NCBI GenBank assembly: GCA_900555725.1
Contig: USMD01000061.1
Coordinates: 1-11,984, forward strand
Reading direction: 5' to 3'
Length of the DNA stretch: 11,984 bases
Origin: an uncultured Garciella sp.
Lineage (GTDB): Bacteria; Bacillota; Clostridia; Eubacteriales; Garciellaceae
A model generated the notes under the pieces. That model ran no database searches and had not been told where the DNA came from. It saw nothing but the letters and a program-made list of their open reading frames with translations. Of this stretch, positions 1 through 7,200 are shown piece by piece. The translations under genes and the position numbers were made by a program. How positions within the stretch are numbered: position 1 is the stretch's first letter; each line of letters opens with the position of its first letter.

Positions 1-3
1 AGA

Positions 4-36
4 TCGTCGGCAGCGTCAGATGTGTATAAGAGACAG
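4..36 (+). other. Illumina Nextera adapter left in the assembly (not genomic)
   Basis: These 33 bases match the Nextera read-1 transposase adapter. They end in the 19-base Tn5 mosaic end AGATGTGTATAAGAGACAG at 18-36, preceded by the TCGTCGGCAGCGTC linker at 4-17. The three bases before it (1-3) may be the end of an index sequence. True genomic sequence begins at about base 37. This also shows that the window's left edge is a contig end of a draft assembly made from a transposase-based library, so the gene truncated here is cut artificially. Confidence 0.97.
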
Positions 37-164
37 GGGAACGTTACTTCCTATATAAGAAATTTAGTCATTATACTATAGACAATAGTGAGGATATTCA
101 TAAAACTTTAGAAGAAATTTTAAAAATCATTGAAGATCAAAAGGATGGAATAAAACTTTCTTAA
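37..164 (+). CDS. C-terminal fragment, probable shikimate kinase
   Basis: An open frame enters from the contig edge (first full codon at 39) and ends with TAA at 162-164, giving 41 residues. The visible peptide begins ERYFLYKKFSHYTID and continues into a Glu/Lys-rich amphipathic helix. The pattern R-x-x-LY-x-x-x-(A/S)-(D/H)-Y-x-(I/V)-D followed by a final helix resembles the C-terminal end of shikimate kinase, where the Arg and the following Leu-Tyr lie after the lid. This fits the place: the next gene, 36 bases on, encodes EPSP synthase, which uses shikimate 3-phosphate, the product of shikimate kinase. The P-loop and substrate-binding part lies outside the window, so the identification rests on a short tail and on context. 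A different shikimate-pathway protein cannot be excluded. Confidence 0.5.
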
Positions 165-194
165 AAATCGGTAAAATACTGATAACAATAGAAA

Positions 195-209
195 AGAGGG
201 ATGAATTTG
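195..209 (+). promoter_or_regulatory. aroA ribosome binding site that argues for a TTG start at 207
   Basis: AGAGGG at 195-200 directly abuts the ATG at 201, leaving no spacing, which is poor for initiation. The in-frame TTG at 207-209 lies 6 bases beyond the same Shine-Dalgarno sequence, a normal distance. The protein may therefore start two residues later than the ATG reading, as M-D-I-T-I-Q-P-G. The sequence shows the spacing; which codon is used is inference. Confidence 0.5.
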
Positions 210-1496
210 GATATAACCATTCAACCAGGATTATTAAAGGGAAAAGTAAAGATTCCTCCATCTAAAAGTATTGCCCATAGGGCAATCATATGTGCAGCTT
301 TGGCTAATGGAGTTAGTACCATAGAAAATATAGAACTATCCGATGATATCCTAGTTACCATAAAAGCTATGGCAGCATTAGGGGCTTGTATTAAATTTCA
401 GGAAAATGTATTAAAAGTTAAGGGAATCCCCTTTGGTGCCTATGAAAATAAGCAAAAGGGTGGTGAACCTATTAAAATAGATTGTAATGAATCTGGTTCT
501 ACCTTACGCTTTCTCATTCCTATTACAATTTCCTTTGGGGGATCCTTTCGCTTCATAGGACGGGGTAATTTAAGAAAAAGACCTTTAGATCCCTATTATC
601 GTATTTTAGAGAAGCAAGGGATTTTCTATAAAGCAAAGGAAGAAAAGCTAGATTTAGAGGTTCAAGGACGGTTAAAACCAGGGGCTTTCTCAGTACCGGG
701 AAATGTTAGCTCTCAATTTATTTCAGGATTACTATTTGCTTTACCTTTATTAAAGGGAGATTCTACCATAGAAATTACTACCCCCTTAGAATCCATAGCA
801 TACATTGATTTAACCCTTAGGGTTTTAAAAAGTTTTGGAGTTTCTATTCACCATAGTCAATATCAAGAGTTTTTTATAGAAGGGAATCAGAAGTTTTATC
901 CTCAAAAGTATTGGATAGAGGGAGACTATTCCCAAGGGGCATTTTTCTTAGTGGCAGATGCCTTAGGTAGTGAGGTGATGGTTGAGAGTTTAGTTGAAAA
1001 TTCTCTACAGGGAGATCGGGTGATTATTGATATTTTAAAAAGAATGGGAGTACCACTTTCCCATAGAGAAAATGGGCTGCAGGCAGTTACCCCGGATATT
1101 TTACAGGCTATTACGATTGATGGTTCCCAGTGCCCTGACATTATTCCCGTATTAACGGGGGCTGCTTGTTTAAGTAGGGGAACTACTGAAATTGTAAATG
1201 CCGGAAGGCTTCGAATCAAAGAAAGTGATCGTTTATCTGCTCTTTATCAAGAACTTACAAAGTTAGGAGCTAAGATGAAGGAACATTATGATGGGTTAAC
1301 CATTAAAGGAGTTAAAAAGTTGAGGGGAAATCAAACTCTTTGGAGTCATAAGGATCATCGTATTGCCATGACCCTCGCTATTGTGGCAACAATTTGTGAT
1401 GGGCCTGTAAAAATACAAGATGCCCAGTGTGTATCCAAATCCTATCCGGGATTTTGGGAAGATTTTAAAGCTTTAGGAGGAAATTTATATGAGTAG
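201..1496 (+). CDS. aroA: 3-phosphoshikimate 1-carboxyvinyltransferase (EPSP synthase)
   Basis: AroA transfers the enolpyruvyl group of phosphoenolpyruvate to shikimate 3-phosphate, the sixth step of the shikimate pathway, in the cytosol. The 431-residue length is normal. Family marks are all present: the N-terminal substrate-binding motif PSKSIAHR with Lys22, Ser23 and Arg27; the first signature DCNESGSTLRF at 94-104; CPDIIPVLTG with the catalytic-type Asp313; the second signature RIKESDRL at 338-345; and DHRIAMTLAI from 385. At the place of the glyphosate-related Gly-Thr-Ala-Met-Arg-Pro loop of the E. coli enzyme this protein has G-S-T-L-R-F, so the glycine is kept but the proline is Phe. 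The ATG at 201 touches the Shine-Dalgarno sequence, so a TTG start at 207 is plausible. It overlaps aroC by 8 bases, which implies translational coupling. Confidence 0.97.
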   Translation: MNLDITIQPGLLKGKVKIPPSKSIAHRAIICAALANGVSTIENIELSDDILVTIKAMAALGACIKFQENVLKVKGIPFGAYENKQKGGEPIKIDCNESGSTLRFLIPITISFGGSFRFIGRGNLRKRPLDPYYRILEKQGIFYKAKEEKLDLEVQGRLKPGAFSVPGNVSSQFISGLLFALPLLKGDSTIEITTPLESIAYIDLTLRVLKSFGVSIHHSQYQEFFIEGNQKFYPQKYWIEGDYSQGAFFLVADALGSEVMVESLVENSLQGDRVIIDILKRMGVPLSHRENGLQAVTPDILQAITIDGSQCPDIIPVLTGAACLSRGTTEIVNAGRLRIKESDRLSALYQELTKLGAKMKEHYDGLTIKGVKKLRGNQTLWSHKDHRIAMTLAIVATICDGPVKIQDAQCVSKSYPGFWEDFKALGGNLYE

Positions 1497-2571
1497 TATT
1501 TGGGGAAATGCATTAAAAATTTCTATTTTTGGAGAATCCCATGGAGCAGGCATAGGAATGGTAATAGATGGATTACCTACTGGATTTGAAATTGATATGG
1601 ATGAGATTCACAGGGAAATGCAGCGCCGTTCCCCAGGAAGAAGCACGATTGCCACGGCTAGAAAAGAAGGAGATGTACCTGAGATATTAAGTGGATATTT
1701 TAATGGAAAAACCACAGGAACTCCCCTTACAGGGATCATTCGAAATAAGGATGTTCATTCAAAAGATTATAATCACTTAAAAAAGATAATGCGTCCAGGT
1801 CATGCGGATTATACTGGGTATGTACGATATCAAGGCTATAATGATTATCGAGGAGGTGGTCATTTTTCTGGTAGAATTACTGCTCCATTGGTTTTGGCAG
1901 GGGCTATTTGTAAACAGATCTTAGAAAAAGAAGAAATCTATATAGGAGCCCATGTAAAAAGTGTTGCTTCTATTGTAGATAAGAGTTTTGGAGAGGTAGA
2001 GTTATCAGAGGGTTTATTTAGAAAACTAAGGAGAGAGGAATTGCCGTTATTAGATAAAGATCTCGAGCCTAGCATTAGAAATGCTATTTTTCAAATAAAA
2101 AAAGAAGAAGATTCTCTGGGAGGAATTATAGAATGTGCAGTGATTGGAATAAAGGCTGGAATAGGCAACCCCTTTTTTGATTCCGTAGAATCCATCTTAG
2201 CCCATTTGATGTTTTCTGTTCCAGCTGTAAAAGGAATTGAATTTGGGGCTGGATTTGATATTGCAAAGCTAAAGGGCTCCCAGTCTAATGATGCATATTA
2301 CTACCAAGGAGAAAAGGTGAAAACCTATACCAACAATAATGGAGGTATTATTGGTGGAATCACCAACGGGATGCCCATTGTTTTTCGGGTAGCCATTAAG
2401 CCTACTCCTTCTATCTCCAAAACACAACAAACCATTGATATAGAAAAGAAAGAAAATGTTCAATTAGAAATAAAAGGAAGACATGATCCTATTATTGTAT
2501 TAAGAGCGGTTCCAGTAATTGAAGCAGCCAGTGCAATAGGGATTTTAGATTTAATGTTATCTCAAAAATGA
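1489..2571 (+). CDS. aroC: chorismate synthase
   Basis: AroC makes chorismate from 5-enolpyruvylshikimate 3-phosphate by 1,4-elimination of phosphate. It needs reduced FMN although there is no net redox change. At 360 residues it is of normal length. Visible marks are GESHGAGIGMVIDGLP near the N-terminus (residues 11-26), RRSPGRS, the RPGHADYTGYVRY and YRGGGHFSGRITA blocks that line the FMN and substrate site, GGITNGMPI, and KPTPSI. The last signature reads RHDPIIVLRAVP (331-342); the residue after Asp-Pro is usually Cys or another small residue and is Ile here. The start is well supported: AGGAGG at 1475-1480 lies 8 bases before the ATG. The gene overlaps the end of aroA and is followed after 10 bases by chorismate mutase, so product and consumer are made from one message. 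Confidence 0.97.
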   Translation: MSSIWGNALKISIFGESHGAGIGMVIDGLPTGFEIDMDEIHREMQRRSPGRSTIATARKEGDVPEILSGYFNGKTTGTPLTGIIRNKDVHSKDYNHLKKIMRPGHADYTGYVRYQGYNDYRGGGHFSGRITAPLVLAGAICKQILEKEEIYIGAHVKSVASIVDKSFGEVELSEGLFRKLRREELPLLDKDLEPSIRNAIFQIKKEEDSLGGIIECAVIGIKAGIGNPFFDSVESILAHLMFSVPAVKGIEFGAGFDIAKLKGSQSNDAYYYQGEKVKTYTNNNGGIIGGITNGMPIVFRVAIKPTPSISKTQQTIDIEKKENVQLEIKGRHDPIIVLRAVPVIEAASAIGILDLMLSQK

Positions 2572-2581
2572 GGGGTATGAT

Positions 2582-2851
2582 ATGTCAAAGTTAAAAGAAT
2601 ATAGAGAGAAAATTAATCAAATTGATTATGAAATGATTCGCCTATTTGAACAGAGAATGAATTTAGCATTGAAAATTGGAGATTACAAGGAAAAACATAA
2701 CCTGCCGATTTTTGATTCCTTCCGGGAACAGGAAGTGCTAGAAAAAAATATATCTTACTTACAAAATAAAGAATACGCATCTATTACTAAAGAATTTTTT
2801 CAAACCATCATGGATTTATCAAAGAGATTGCAGGAGAAAAATGCAGAATAA
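2582..2851 (+). CDS. monofunctional chorismate mutase, AroQ class
   Basis: This 89-residue all-helical protein converts chorismate to prephenate, the branch point towards phenylalanine and tyrosine. The size and pattern match the AroQ (CM_2) fold, which is a homodimer of three-helix subunits. Residues expected in the active site can be placed by comparison with the E. coli P-protein mutase domain: Arg8 near the N-terminus, Arg25 in the EQRMNLALKIG helix, Lys36, then Asp45, Arg48 and Glu49 in FDSFREQE, with Gln84 in the last helix as a candidate partner. No prephenate dehydratase or dehydrogenase domain follows, so that step is encoded elsewhere. GAGGGG at 2570-2575, overlapping the aroC stop, lies 6 bases before the ATG. 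Last intact gene of the operon; I see no clear terminator behind it. The symbol is left open because aroQ is also used for dehydroquinase. Confidence 0.9.
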   Translation: MSKLKEYREKINQIDYEMIRLFEQRMNLALKIGDYKEKHNLPIFDSFREQEVLEKNISYLQNKEYASITKEFFQTIMDLSKRLQEKNAE

Positions 2852-2953
2852 GGATTTTTAAAGAATAAATGGAGTTTGCTTCCCAGGTAGATGAATGATT
2901 TGTGATAGAGGAAAATGCATCCCCAGGGACTACTGGAAAATCTACTGTAGTAG

Positions 2954-3190
2954 GATATCTTAGAAAGGACACTAATACTCGATAAGAGAAAATATGGTAT
3001 GTTTCCAGAAGTAGGGGAAATTTCCTATTTTAATGATGGAAGCTGTGTTCATCCCCGTTGTATAACGGCGATTGAAATTGAAAATGGTACTATTAAACTT
3101 GTAAGGTTAAAAGAATATTTCCTGATGAAGTCCGATAGGGAAGAAGATTCAAAAAAGTTTGTTTATTATTTTTGGAATAGATTATTCTAA
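2954..3190 (+). pseudogene. decayed C-terminal fragment of a calcineurin-like metallophosphoesterase
   Basis: An open frame runs from just after a TAG at 2951-2953 to TAA at 3188-3190; the only ATG in it is at 2999 and has no good ribosome binding site. From 2999 it reads MFPEVGEISYFNDGSCVHPR and then CITAIEIENGTIKLVRLKEY. From memory, clostridial metallophosphoesterases annotated as serine/threonine phosphatases end with a block of the form GHTHRPMFP-x-VG...YFN-x-GSCVHPR-(C/S)-IT-x-IEI-x-x-G-x-I-x-LVKW. The match is strong from Met-Phe-Pro onward. The preceding GHTHR metal-site motif is not in frame, although bases 2967-2982 (GGACACTAATACTCGA) look like a damaged version of it. The usual C-terminus after LV(K/R) is also missing. 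I read this as a relic and not a working 63-residue gene. Bases 2852-2953 before it hold nothing recognisable. Confidence 0.5.
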
Positions 3191-3195
3191 AATAT

Positions 3196-4386
3196 TTACT
3201 TAAAATGATTATTTTTCATTAAAGAAGCTCTACTGATTTTTTCAGAACCATATTTATTCCTGATTTCATCCATTACCTTATCAATTTTTCTATGTTTATG
3301 GTCTTTTTCCTTAGCCATACTAAAAAAAGATACTTGTTCAAAAGCTTGAGTATCTTGAAAGTTTTTTAAACTAATGCCGATTAATCGTACAGACTTAGGT
3401 AGGGAAAAGCTTTCTTCCAGCAATCTATAACCGGCTTCAAAAATATCCTTTGTGTAATAGGTAGGAGGTAGAGTGGTTTGTCTATTCATAGTGGTAAAAT
3501 CAGAAAACTTTATAACAACATGAACTGTATATCCCTTTTTGTTGTATTTTCTCGCGGTTCTACCTATTTCCTCAGATAATTCCATAAGAACATATTTAAG
3601 TTTTTCAATATCTGTTATGTCCATGGGAAGGGTGATGGAACGGCTTATAGATTTGATATCCTCTAGGGAATTTTGTTCAATAGGGGAAAAATCTATTCCG
3701 TTGGCATGTTGATGGATTTCTAATCCATATTTGCCAAAACGATGATAAAGAGCCATTTGATCCATTGTAGCCAGCTGACCAATGGTTGTAATGCCTAGAT
3801 TTTGGAGTTTATTAGCGGTTTTTTCCCCTATTCCGTACATAGCTTTTATGGGAAGAGGCCACATTTTAGATTGGATATCTTTTTGCCAAAGTTCTGTAAT
3901 TCCCATAGGCTTTTTTATTTCCGAAGCCATTTTGGCTAAAAATTTATTTTCAGAGATTCCTATGGAACACCAAAGTCCAAGATTAGACTTTATATCTTCC
4001 ATTATTTTTTTAGCTACCTTTATAGGCGGTCCAAATAAACATTGGGTGCCGGTCATATCCAGCCAAGCTTCATCGATACTGCTTTTTTGTAGTTTAGGAG
4101 TATAATTATATAATAAATCTATAACCTCTTGGGATTTCTTTCGATAAAAATGATGATCAGGAGGTACTAATATGAGGTGGGGGCATAATTTTAATGCTTG
4201 GTTAATTGTCATTGTAGTTTTTACCCCATATTTTCTAGCTTCATAATTAGCAGTTAATATAATTCCTGTACGTTTTTTAGGATTACCAGCTACAGCAGCT
4301 GGTCTGTTCTGTAAATTCTGGTTTCTTAGGACTTCACAAGAAATAAAAAAAGCATTCATATCCACTAGAAATATAACCTTTTGCAC
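3196..4386 (-). CDS. dinB: DNA polymerase IV (Y-family translesion polymerase)
   Basis: DinB copies past lesions and mismatched ends without proofreading. At 396 residues it has the full Y-family layout: the palm with Asp9 in VDMNAFF and the catalytic pair Asp105-Glu106 in SSIDEAWLD, the fingers motif NYEARKYGVKTTM with Arg51, a helix-hairpin-helix thumb (MYGIGEKTANKLQNLGI), and a little-finger domain. Phe14 is at the steric-gate position. QVSFF at 351-355 resembles a beta-clamp binding motif of the QxxLF kind. The third residue of the first motif is Asn11 where many relatives have Asp. The start is GTG at 4386; AGAGGG (4390-4395) is only 3 bases away, while AGGAA (4396-4400) is 9 bases away. 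It has its own -10 box behind the terminator of the upstream penicillin-binding protein gene. No GAAC-N4-GTTC SOS box is visible. Confidence 0.95.
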   Translation of the reverse strand: MQKVIFLVDMNAFFISCEVLRNQNLQNRPAAVAGNPKKRTGIILTANYEARKYGVKTTMTINQALKLCPHLILVPPDHHFYRKKSQEVIDLLYNYTPKLQKSSIDEAWLDMTGTQCLFGPPIKVAKKIMEDIKSNLGLWCSIGISENKFLAKMASEIKKPMGITELWQKDIQSKMWPLPIKAMYGIGEKTANKLQNLGITTIGQLATMDQMALYHRFGKYGLEIHQHANGIDFSPIEQNSLEDIKSISRSITLPMDITDIEKLKYVLMELSEEIGRTARKYNKKGYTVHVVIKFSDFTTMNRQTTLPPTYYTKDIFEAGYRLLEESFSLPKSVRLIGISLKNFQDTQAFEQVSFFSMAKEKDHKHRKIDKVMDEIRNKYGSEKISRASLMKNNHFK

Positions 4387-4413
4387 AAGCCCTCTTTCCT
4401 TTCTTTTTTTTTC

Positions 4414-4419
4414 ATTATA
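4414..4419 (-). promoter_or_regulatory. candidate -10 box for dinB
   Basis: The minus strand reads TATAAT here, 27 bases before the GTG start and just downstream of the hairpin terminator at 4435-4467. A matching -35 element at 16-18 bases would fall inside that hairpin and is poor (TGCATT at 17), so the promoter is only half supported. Confidence 0.45.
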
Positions 4420-4434
4420 TCATAAAAAATATTT

Positions 4435-4467
4435 AAAATGCAGACGGGTTTTAACCGTCTGCATTTT
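4435..4467 (-). terminator. intrinsic terminator of the penicillin-binding protein gene
   Basis: Arms AAAATGCAGACGG and CCGTCTGCATTTT form a perfect 13-bp stem around a 7-base loop. On the minus strand it lies 33 bases after the stop of the class A penicillin-binding protein gene and is followed by AAATATTTTTT. On the plus strand the following bases are A-rich, so it serves the leftward transcript. It separates that gene from dinB. Confidence 0.85.
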
Positions 4468-4499
4468 AAAACAGGTTATTTACAAGGAAACTAATTGGA

Positions 4500-6917
4500 T
4501 TATTTTCCAGATTTTTGGGCTTTTGGTGAATTATTATTTTGGGATGGAGATTTTGTATTAGGATTTTCAATTGTTTCCTTAGGATGTTCCGAATTTTCTT
4601 TTTCCTCTGGTTCTGTTTCTTCTTTCTCTGCTCCTTCTCCTCCTCCTGATTCTGTTTCTTCTTCAACTTCTTCCTTTGGTGGTTCTTGCGAAGAATTTTC
4701 TTCAGAAACGGGAGGTTGTTTTTCTACATCATTGTCCTGATTTTTTTCTTCTTTTTCTTGATCTTCCATATCGATAGTTTTCTCATCTTTCTTTTTTCCT
4801 TTTTTATTAGGCTCAATATCTGGTCTTTTTTTTATTTTTGGTTTCTTATGTATTTCTATGGGGACAGTTGGCTTTTCTGGTCTAATTTCCTCAGAAGGGG
4901 GAATAGATACCCTAGGAAAATCCTTTGGCCCTAAATTTTTATGAATATCGGCCATTATTTTTTCCCACATTAAGGCAGGTCCTGGTTTAGAACCTCCATA
5001 GACATTGATATTTAAATAATAGGTATGGCCATTTACCATTACCTTATTGTCATCATAACCATACCATACTGCTCCAGTATAGTATGGGGTGTATCCAACA
5101 AACCATGCATGAGTTAGATCATTTGTTGTACCAGTTTTTCCGGCAACTTCGACATTAGGGATAGATATATGGGTTGTACCTCCTTTTACAACATCCATCA
5201 ATACGTCTGTAATGAAATAGGCTGTTTGGGAGGAGATCACTTTTACCTTTTTTTGTTTCTTTTCTAAGATTACCTTTCCATTGGCATCTACTACTTTTGT
5301 GTAAAAGATAGGAGTGTTGCGTATCCCTTGATTGCCGAAAGTAGTATAGGCACTGGCCATGGCCATCGGTGTCTGTCCATAGGTATATCCCCCTAAAGCT
5401 AGAGGTGCTGGTGCCATGTCTTTGGAATCAAAAGATAGGCCAAATTTTTTACCGTATTCTATTGAAGTTTCTAGGCCTGTATTATACCATGCCTGTACAG
5501 CGATGGTATTCTTAGAATTAGTTAAACCCTTCCGCACAGTAGTTAGACCGGAATAACTATTCCCTGAGTTTTTTACTTGCCAATTTCCAATTCTAAGAGG
5601 AGCATCATAGTACCTAGTATTTAGACTTATTTTTTTGCTATCAATACCAGGAGCATAAACGGTAAGGGGTTTGGTTGCAGAACCTGGCTGAAATTTTCTA
5701 AATGCCCGATTTAATGAAAGATTGGCTTTTTTATTTCTTCCTCCAACGATTCCCTTTACCTCTCCAGTGGAGTTTTCGATGATTACCATAGCTCCCTCAG
5801 GCTCGTAGTCCATTTGCATGCCCAATTCCTCAGATTTTGCTTTAGAAGCGTTTTTAGCAATAGAGGATTGCCTAGGGAATAGAGCATCATCTTTAAAATT
5901 TTTTTCCATAGAGGTTTGTACATTAGTATCAACGGTTGAATAAATGGTTAGACCAGCATTTAACATATAATTTGTAGCTTTTTCTTTGGCTTCCTCCTTA
6001 GGCAGATCTGAGAAATATTTTTTCATAAGATCTTGTGCTACTTGTTCATAAACTGCATCGGTAAAATAAGAGTATGTATCCAATTTTGGAGGCTTTTTTA
6101 ATCCAAAGGTGTTATTCAAAAGCTCATTTCTTGCTTCTTTGTATTCCCCTTGGCTGATAAACTCTAATTCTTTCATTTTTTCTAGTACTAAAAGAGCTCG
6201 TTTTTGATTTTTAGGAGAATAAAGAACTTTTCCAGCTTTATCAGTAGCTATTTCAAAATTGTCTTTTTCAACTTCTTTTACAATATAGGGTTTAAAAGTA
6301 GTAGGAGCCTTTGGGATAGCTGCTAAGACTGCTGCTTGAGCTATAGTTAATTGATCTACATCTTTCCTAAAATAGGTTTGAGACGCAGCTTGTATCCCAT
6401 GGGCATAAGCAAAATTGATTTTATTTAAATAATTTTCTAGGATTTTATCCTTATCCATAACTTGTTCTAATTGAATTGCTAAATAGGCCTCTTGTACTTT
6501 TCTACTTAATGCTTTTTCAGGGTTTAAATGGGTTAGTTTAATTAATTGTTGGGTGATGGTACTGCCCCCTGCGGTAGTCATATCTCCAGCTTTGATTCCT
6601 TGTAACACAGCCCGAAAGATTCCCTTTGCATCTACCCCATGATGTTGATAAAATCGTTCATCTTCAATGGCAATGAAGGCATTTAAAACATGATCGGAAA
6701 TTTTATCAATGTTTATTACTTGTCTCTTTTCTTTTCCTTGCAATTCTTCATAAAAATTACCTTGACTATCTAAAATGACACAAGGTTCTATGTAATGAAA
6801 TTTCTTTAAATCCAATGATGGACTTTTTAAAATATAAGAAGAAGCCAATCCAGAGACCGTTCCGATTGTAATAATAAAAATAATCAATAAAATTGTTAAA
6901 GCTTTTCTCTTTTTCAT
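4500..6917 (-). CDS. bifunctional class A penicillin-binding protein (PBP1A type)
   Basis: This 805-residue enzyme polymerises glycan strands (glycosyltransferase family 51) and cross-links stem peptides (transpeptidase) on the outer face of the membrane. Residues 7-29 form the single membrane anchor after a basic MKKRK start. The GT51 domain follows: IEDERFYQHHG with catalytic-type Glu85, GGSTITQQL at 117-125, and RKVQEAYLA with Glu143. The transpeptidase has SATK at 413-416 (nucleophile Ser413), SKN at 468-470 and KTGT at 594-597. From about residue 672 to 805 an extracellular tail of low complexity follows: first Lys-rich, then Glu-rich, finally Asn/Ser/Pro. GGGGG at 6925-6929 acts as ribosome binding site 7 bases before the ATG. 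It is transcribed alone and ends at a strong hairpin. It is a ponA/mrcA-type protein; the exact paralogue cannot be told. Confidence 0.95.
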   Translation of the reverse strand: MKKRKALTILLIIFIITIGTVSGLASSYILKSPSLDLKKFHYIEPCVILDSQGNFYEELQGKEKRQVINIDKISDHVLNAFIAIEDERFYQHHGVDAKGIFRAVLQGIKAGDMTTAGGSTITQQLIKLTHLNPEKALSRKVQEAYLAIQLEQVMDKDKILENYLNKINFAYAHGIQAASQTYFRKDVDQLTIAQAAVLAAIPKAPTTFKPYIVKEVEKDNFEIATDKAGKVLYSPKNQKRALLVLEKMKELEFISQGEYKEARNELLNNTFGLKKPPKLDTYSYFTDAVYEQVAQDLMKKYFSDLPKEEAKEKATNYMLNAGLTIYSTVDTNVQTSMEKNFKDDALFPRQSSIAKNASKAKSEELGMQMDYEPEGAMVIIENSTGEVKGIVGGRNKKANLSLNRAFRKFQPGSATKPLTVYAPGIDSKKISLNTRYYDAPLRIGNWQVKNSGNSYSGLTTVRKGLTNSKNTIAVQAWYNTGLETSIEYGKKFGLSFDSKDMAPAPLALGGYTYGQTPMAMASAYTTFGNQGIRNTPIFYTKVVDANGKVILEKKQKKVKVISSQTAYFITDVLMDVVKGGTTHISIPNVEVAGKTGTTNDLTHAWFVGYTPYYTGAVWYGYDDNKVMVNGHTYYLNINVYGGSKPGPALMWEKIMADIHKNLGPKDFPRVSIPPSEEIRPEKPTVPIEIHKKPKIKKRPDIEPNKKGKKKDEKTIDMEDQEKEEKNQDNDVEKQPPVSEENSSQEPPKEEVEEETESGGGEGAEKEETEPEEKENSEHPKETIENPNTKSPSQNNNSPKAQKSGK

Positions 6918-6939
6918 TATTTATCCCCCACTTTTGTAT

Positions 6940-6969
6940 ATTAAAAAAGAATTATAAACCTGTTATCAA
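6940..6969 (-). promoter_or_regulatory. weak promoter candidates for the penicillin-binding protein gene
   Basis: On the minus strand a TATAAT lies at 6951-6956 without a good -35. Overlapping it, TTGATA at 6964-6969 is 18 bases from TTTAAT at 6940-6945. Either could serve. The AT-rich context makes chance matches likely. Confidence 0.3.
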
Positions 6970-7081
6970 ATATATTCTTTTAGTAGGGGAAAATATTCAA
7001 GAGTTTCTATATTTAGATAAAATTTGTCCATAATTTTTTATGATGAGGGAAAAATATAAAAAGAAATTATTTATCAAGTGA

Positions 7082-7200
7082 TTCTTAGATTCAGATGGAG
7101 TTTACTTAGTAAGAATACTTTTCTCCACTTGAACCTTAGAACTCTGTTTATCTCCCACCTTATACGCTGAGAGTATTAAAAGTGGTAGTGTTCGAATAAA
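7082..7200. ncRNA. two-hairpin structured intergenic element, class unknown
   Basis: This element fills the middle of the 330-base gap between two divergent genes. Hairpin 1 pairs TTCTTAGATTCAGATGGAG (7082-7100) with CTCCACTTGAACCTTAGAA (7123-7141): 16 of 19 positions pair, one of them G-U. Its 22-base interior has a small TTAC/GTAA hairpin. Hairpin 2 pairs CTCCCAC (7152-7158) with GTGGTAG (7182-7188), 6 of 7, closed outside by TTTAT (7147-7151) and ATAAA (7196-7200), with ATAC/GTAT inside. A second fold of CTCCCACC with GCTGAGAG (7166-7173) is also possible. It is less AT-rich than its surroundings and has no coding frame. It could be a small RNA, an untranslated leader of the downstream gene, or a palindromic repeat such as the end of an IS200/IS605-type element. 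Direction is unknown. Confidence 0.5.

Noticed and set aside
18..36. Tn5 mosaic end as sign of a natural transposon
   Set aside because: It is joined to the Nextera linker sequence at the very edge of the contig, so it is a library adapter.
926..1219. Minus-strand open frame inside aroA
   Set aside because: Fully antisense to conserved EPSP synthase motifs; no own start signals or recognisable domain.
2942..2953. Palindrome CTACTGTAGTAG as an aro operon terminator or operator
   Set aside because: Only a 4-bp stem with a short loop, no T run after it, and it lies in decayed sequence.
4495..4740. Plus-strand open frame of 81 codons, Ser/Phe/Pro-rich
   Set aside because: It is the antisense of the low-complexity Glu/Lys tail of the penicillin-binding protein; no ribosome binding site and biased composition explain the open frame.
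7166..7173. CTGAGAG resembling the TPP riboswitch core CUGAGA
   Set aside because: The other conserved TPP blocks are missing, and the downstream gene is not a thiamine gene.
7187..7196. GTTCGAA near the end of the intergenic element as a LexA half-site
   Set aside because: No second half at the right distance, and the neighbouring genes are not SOS genes.
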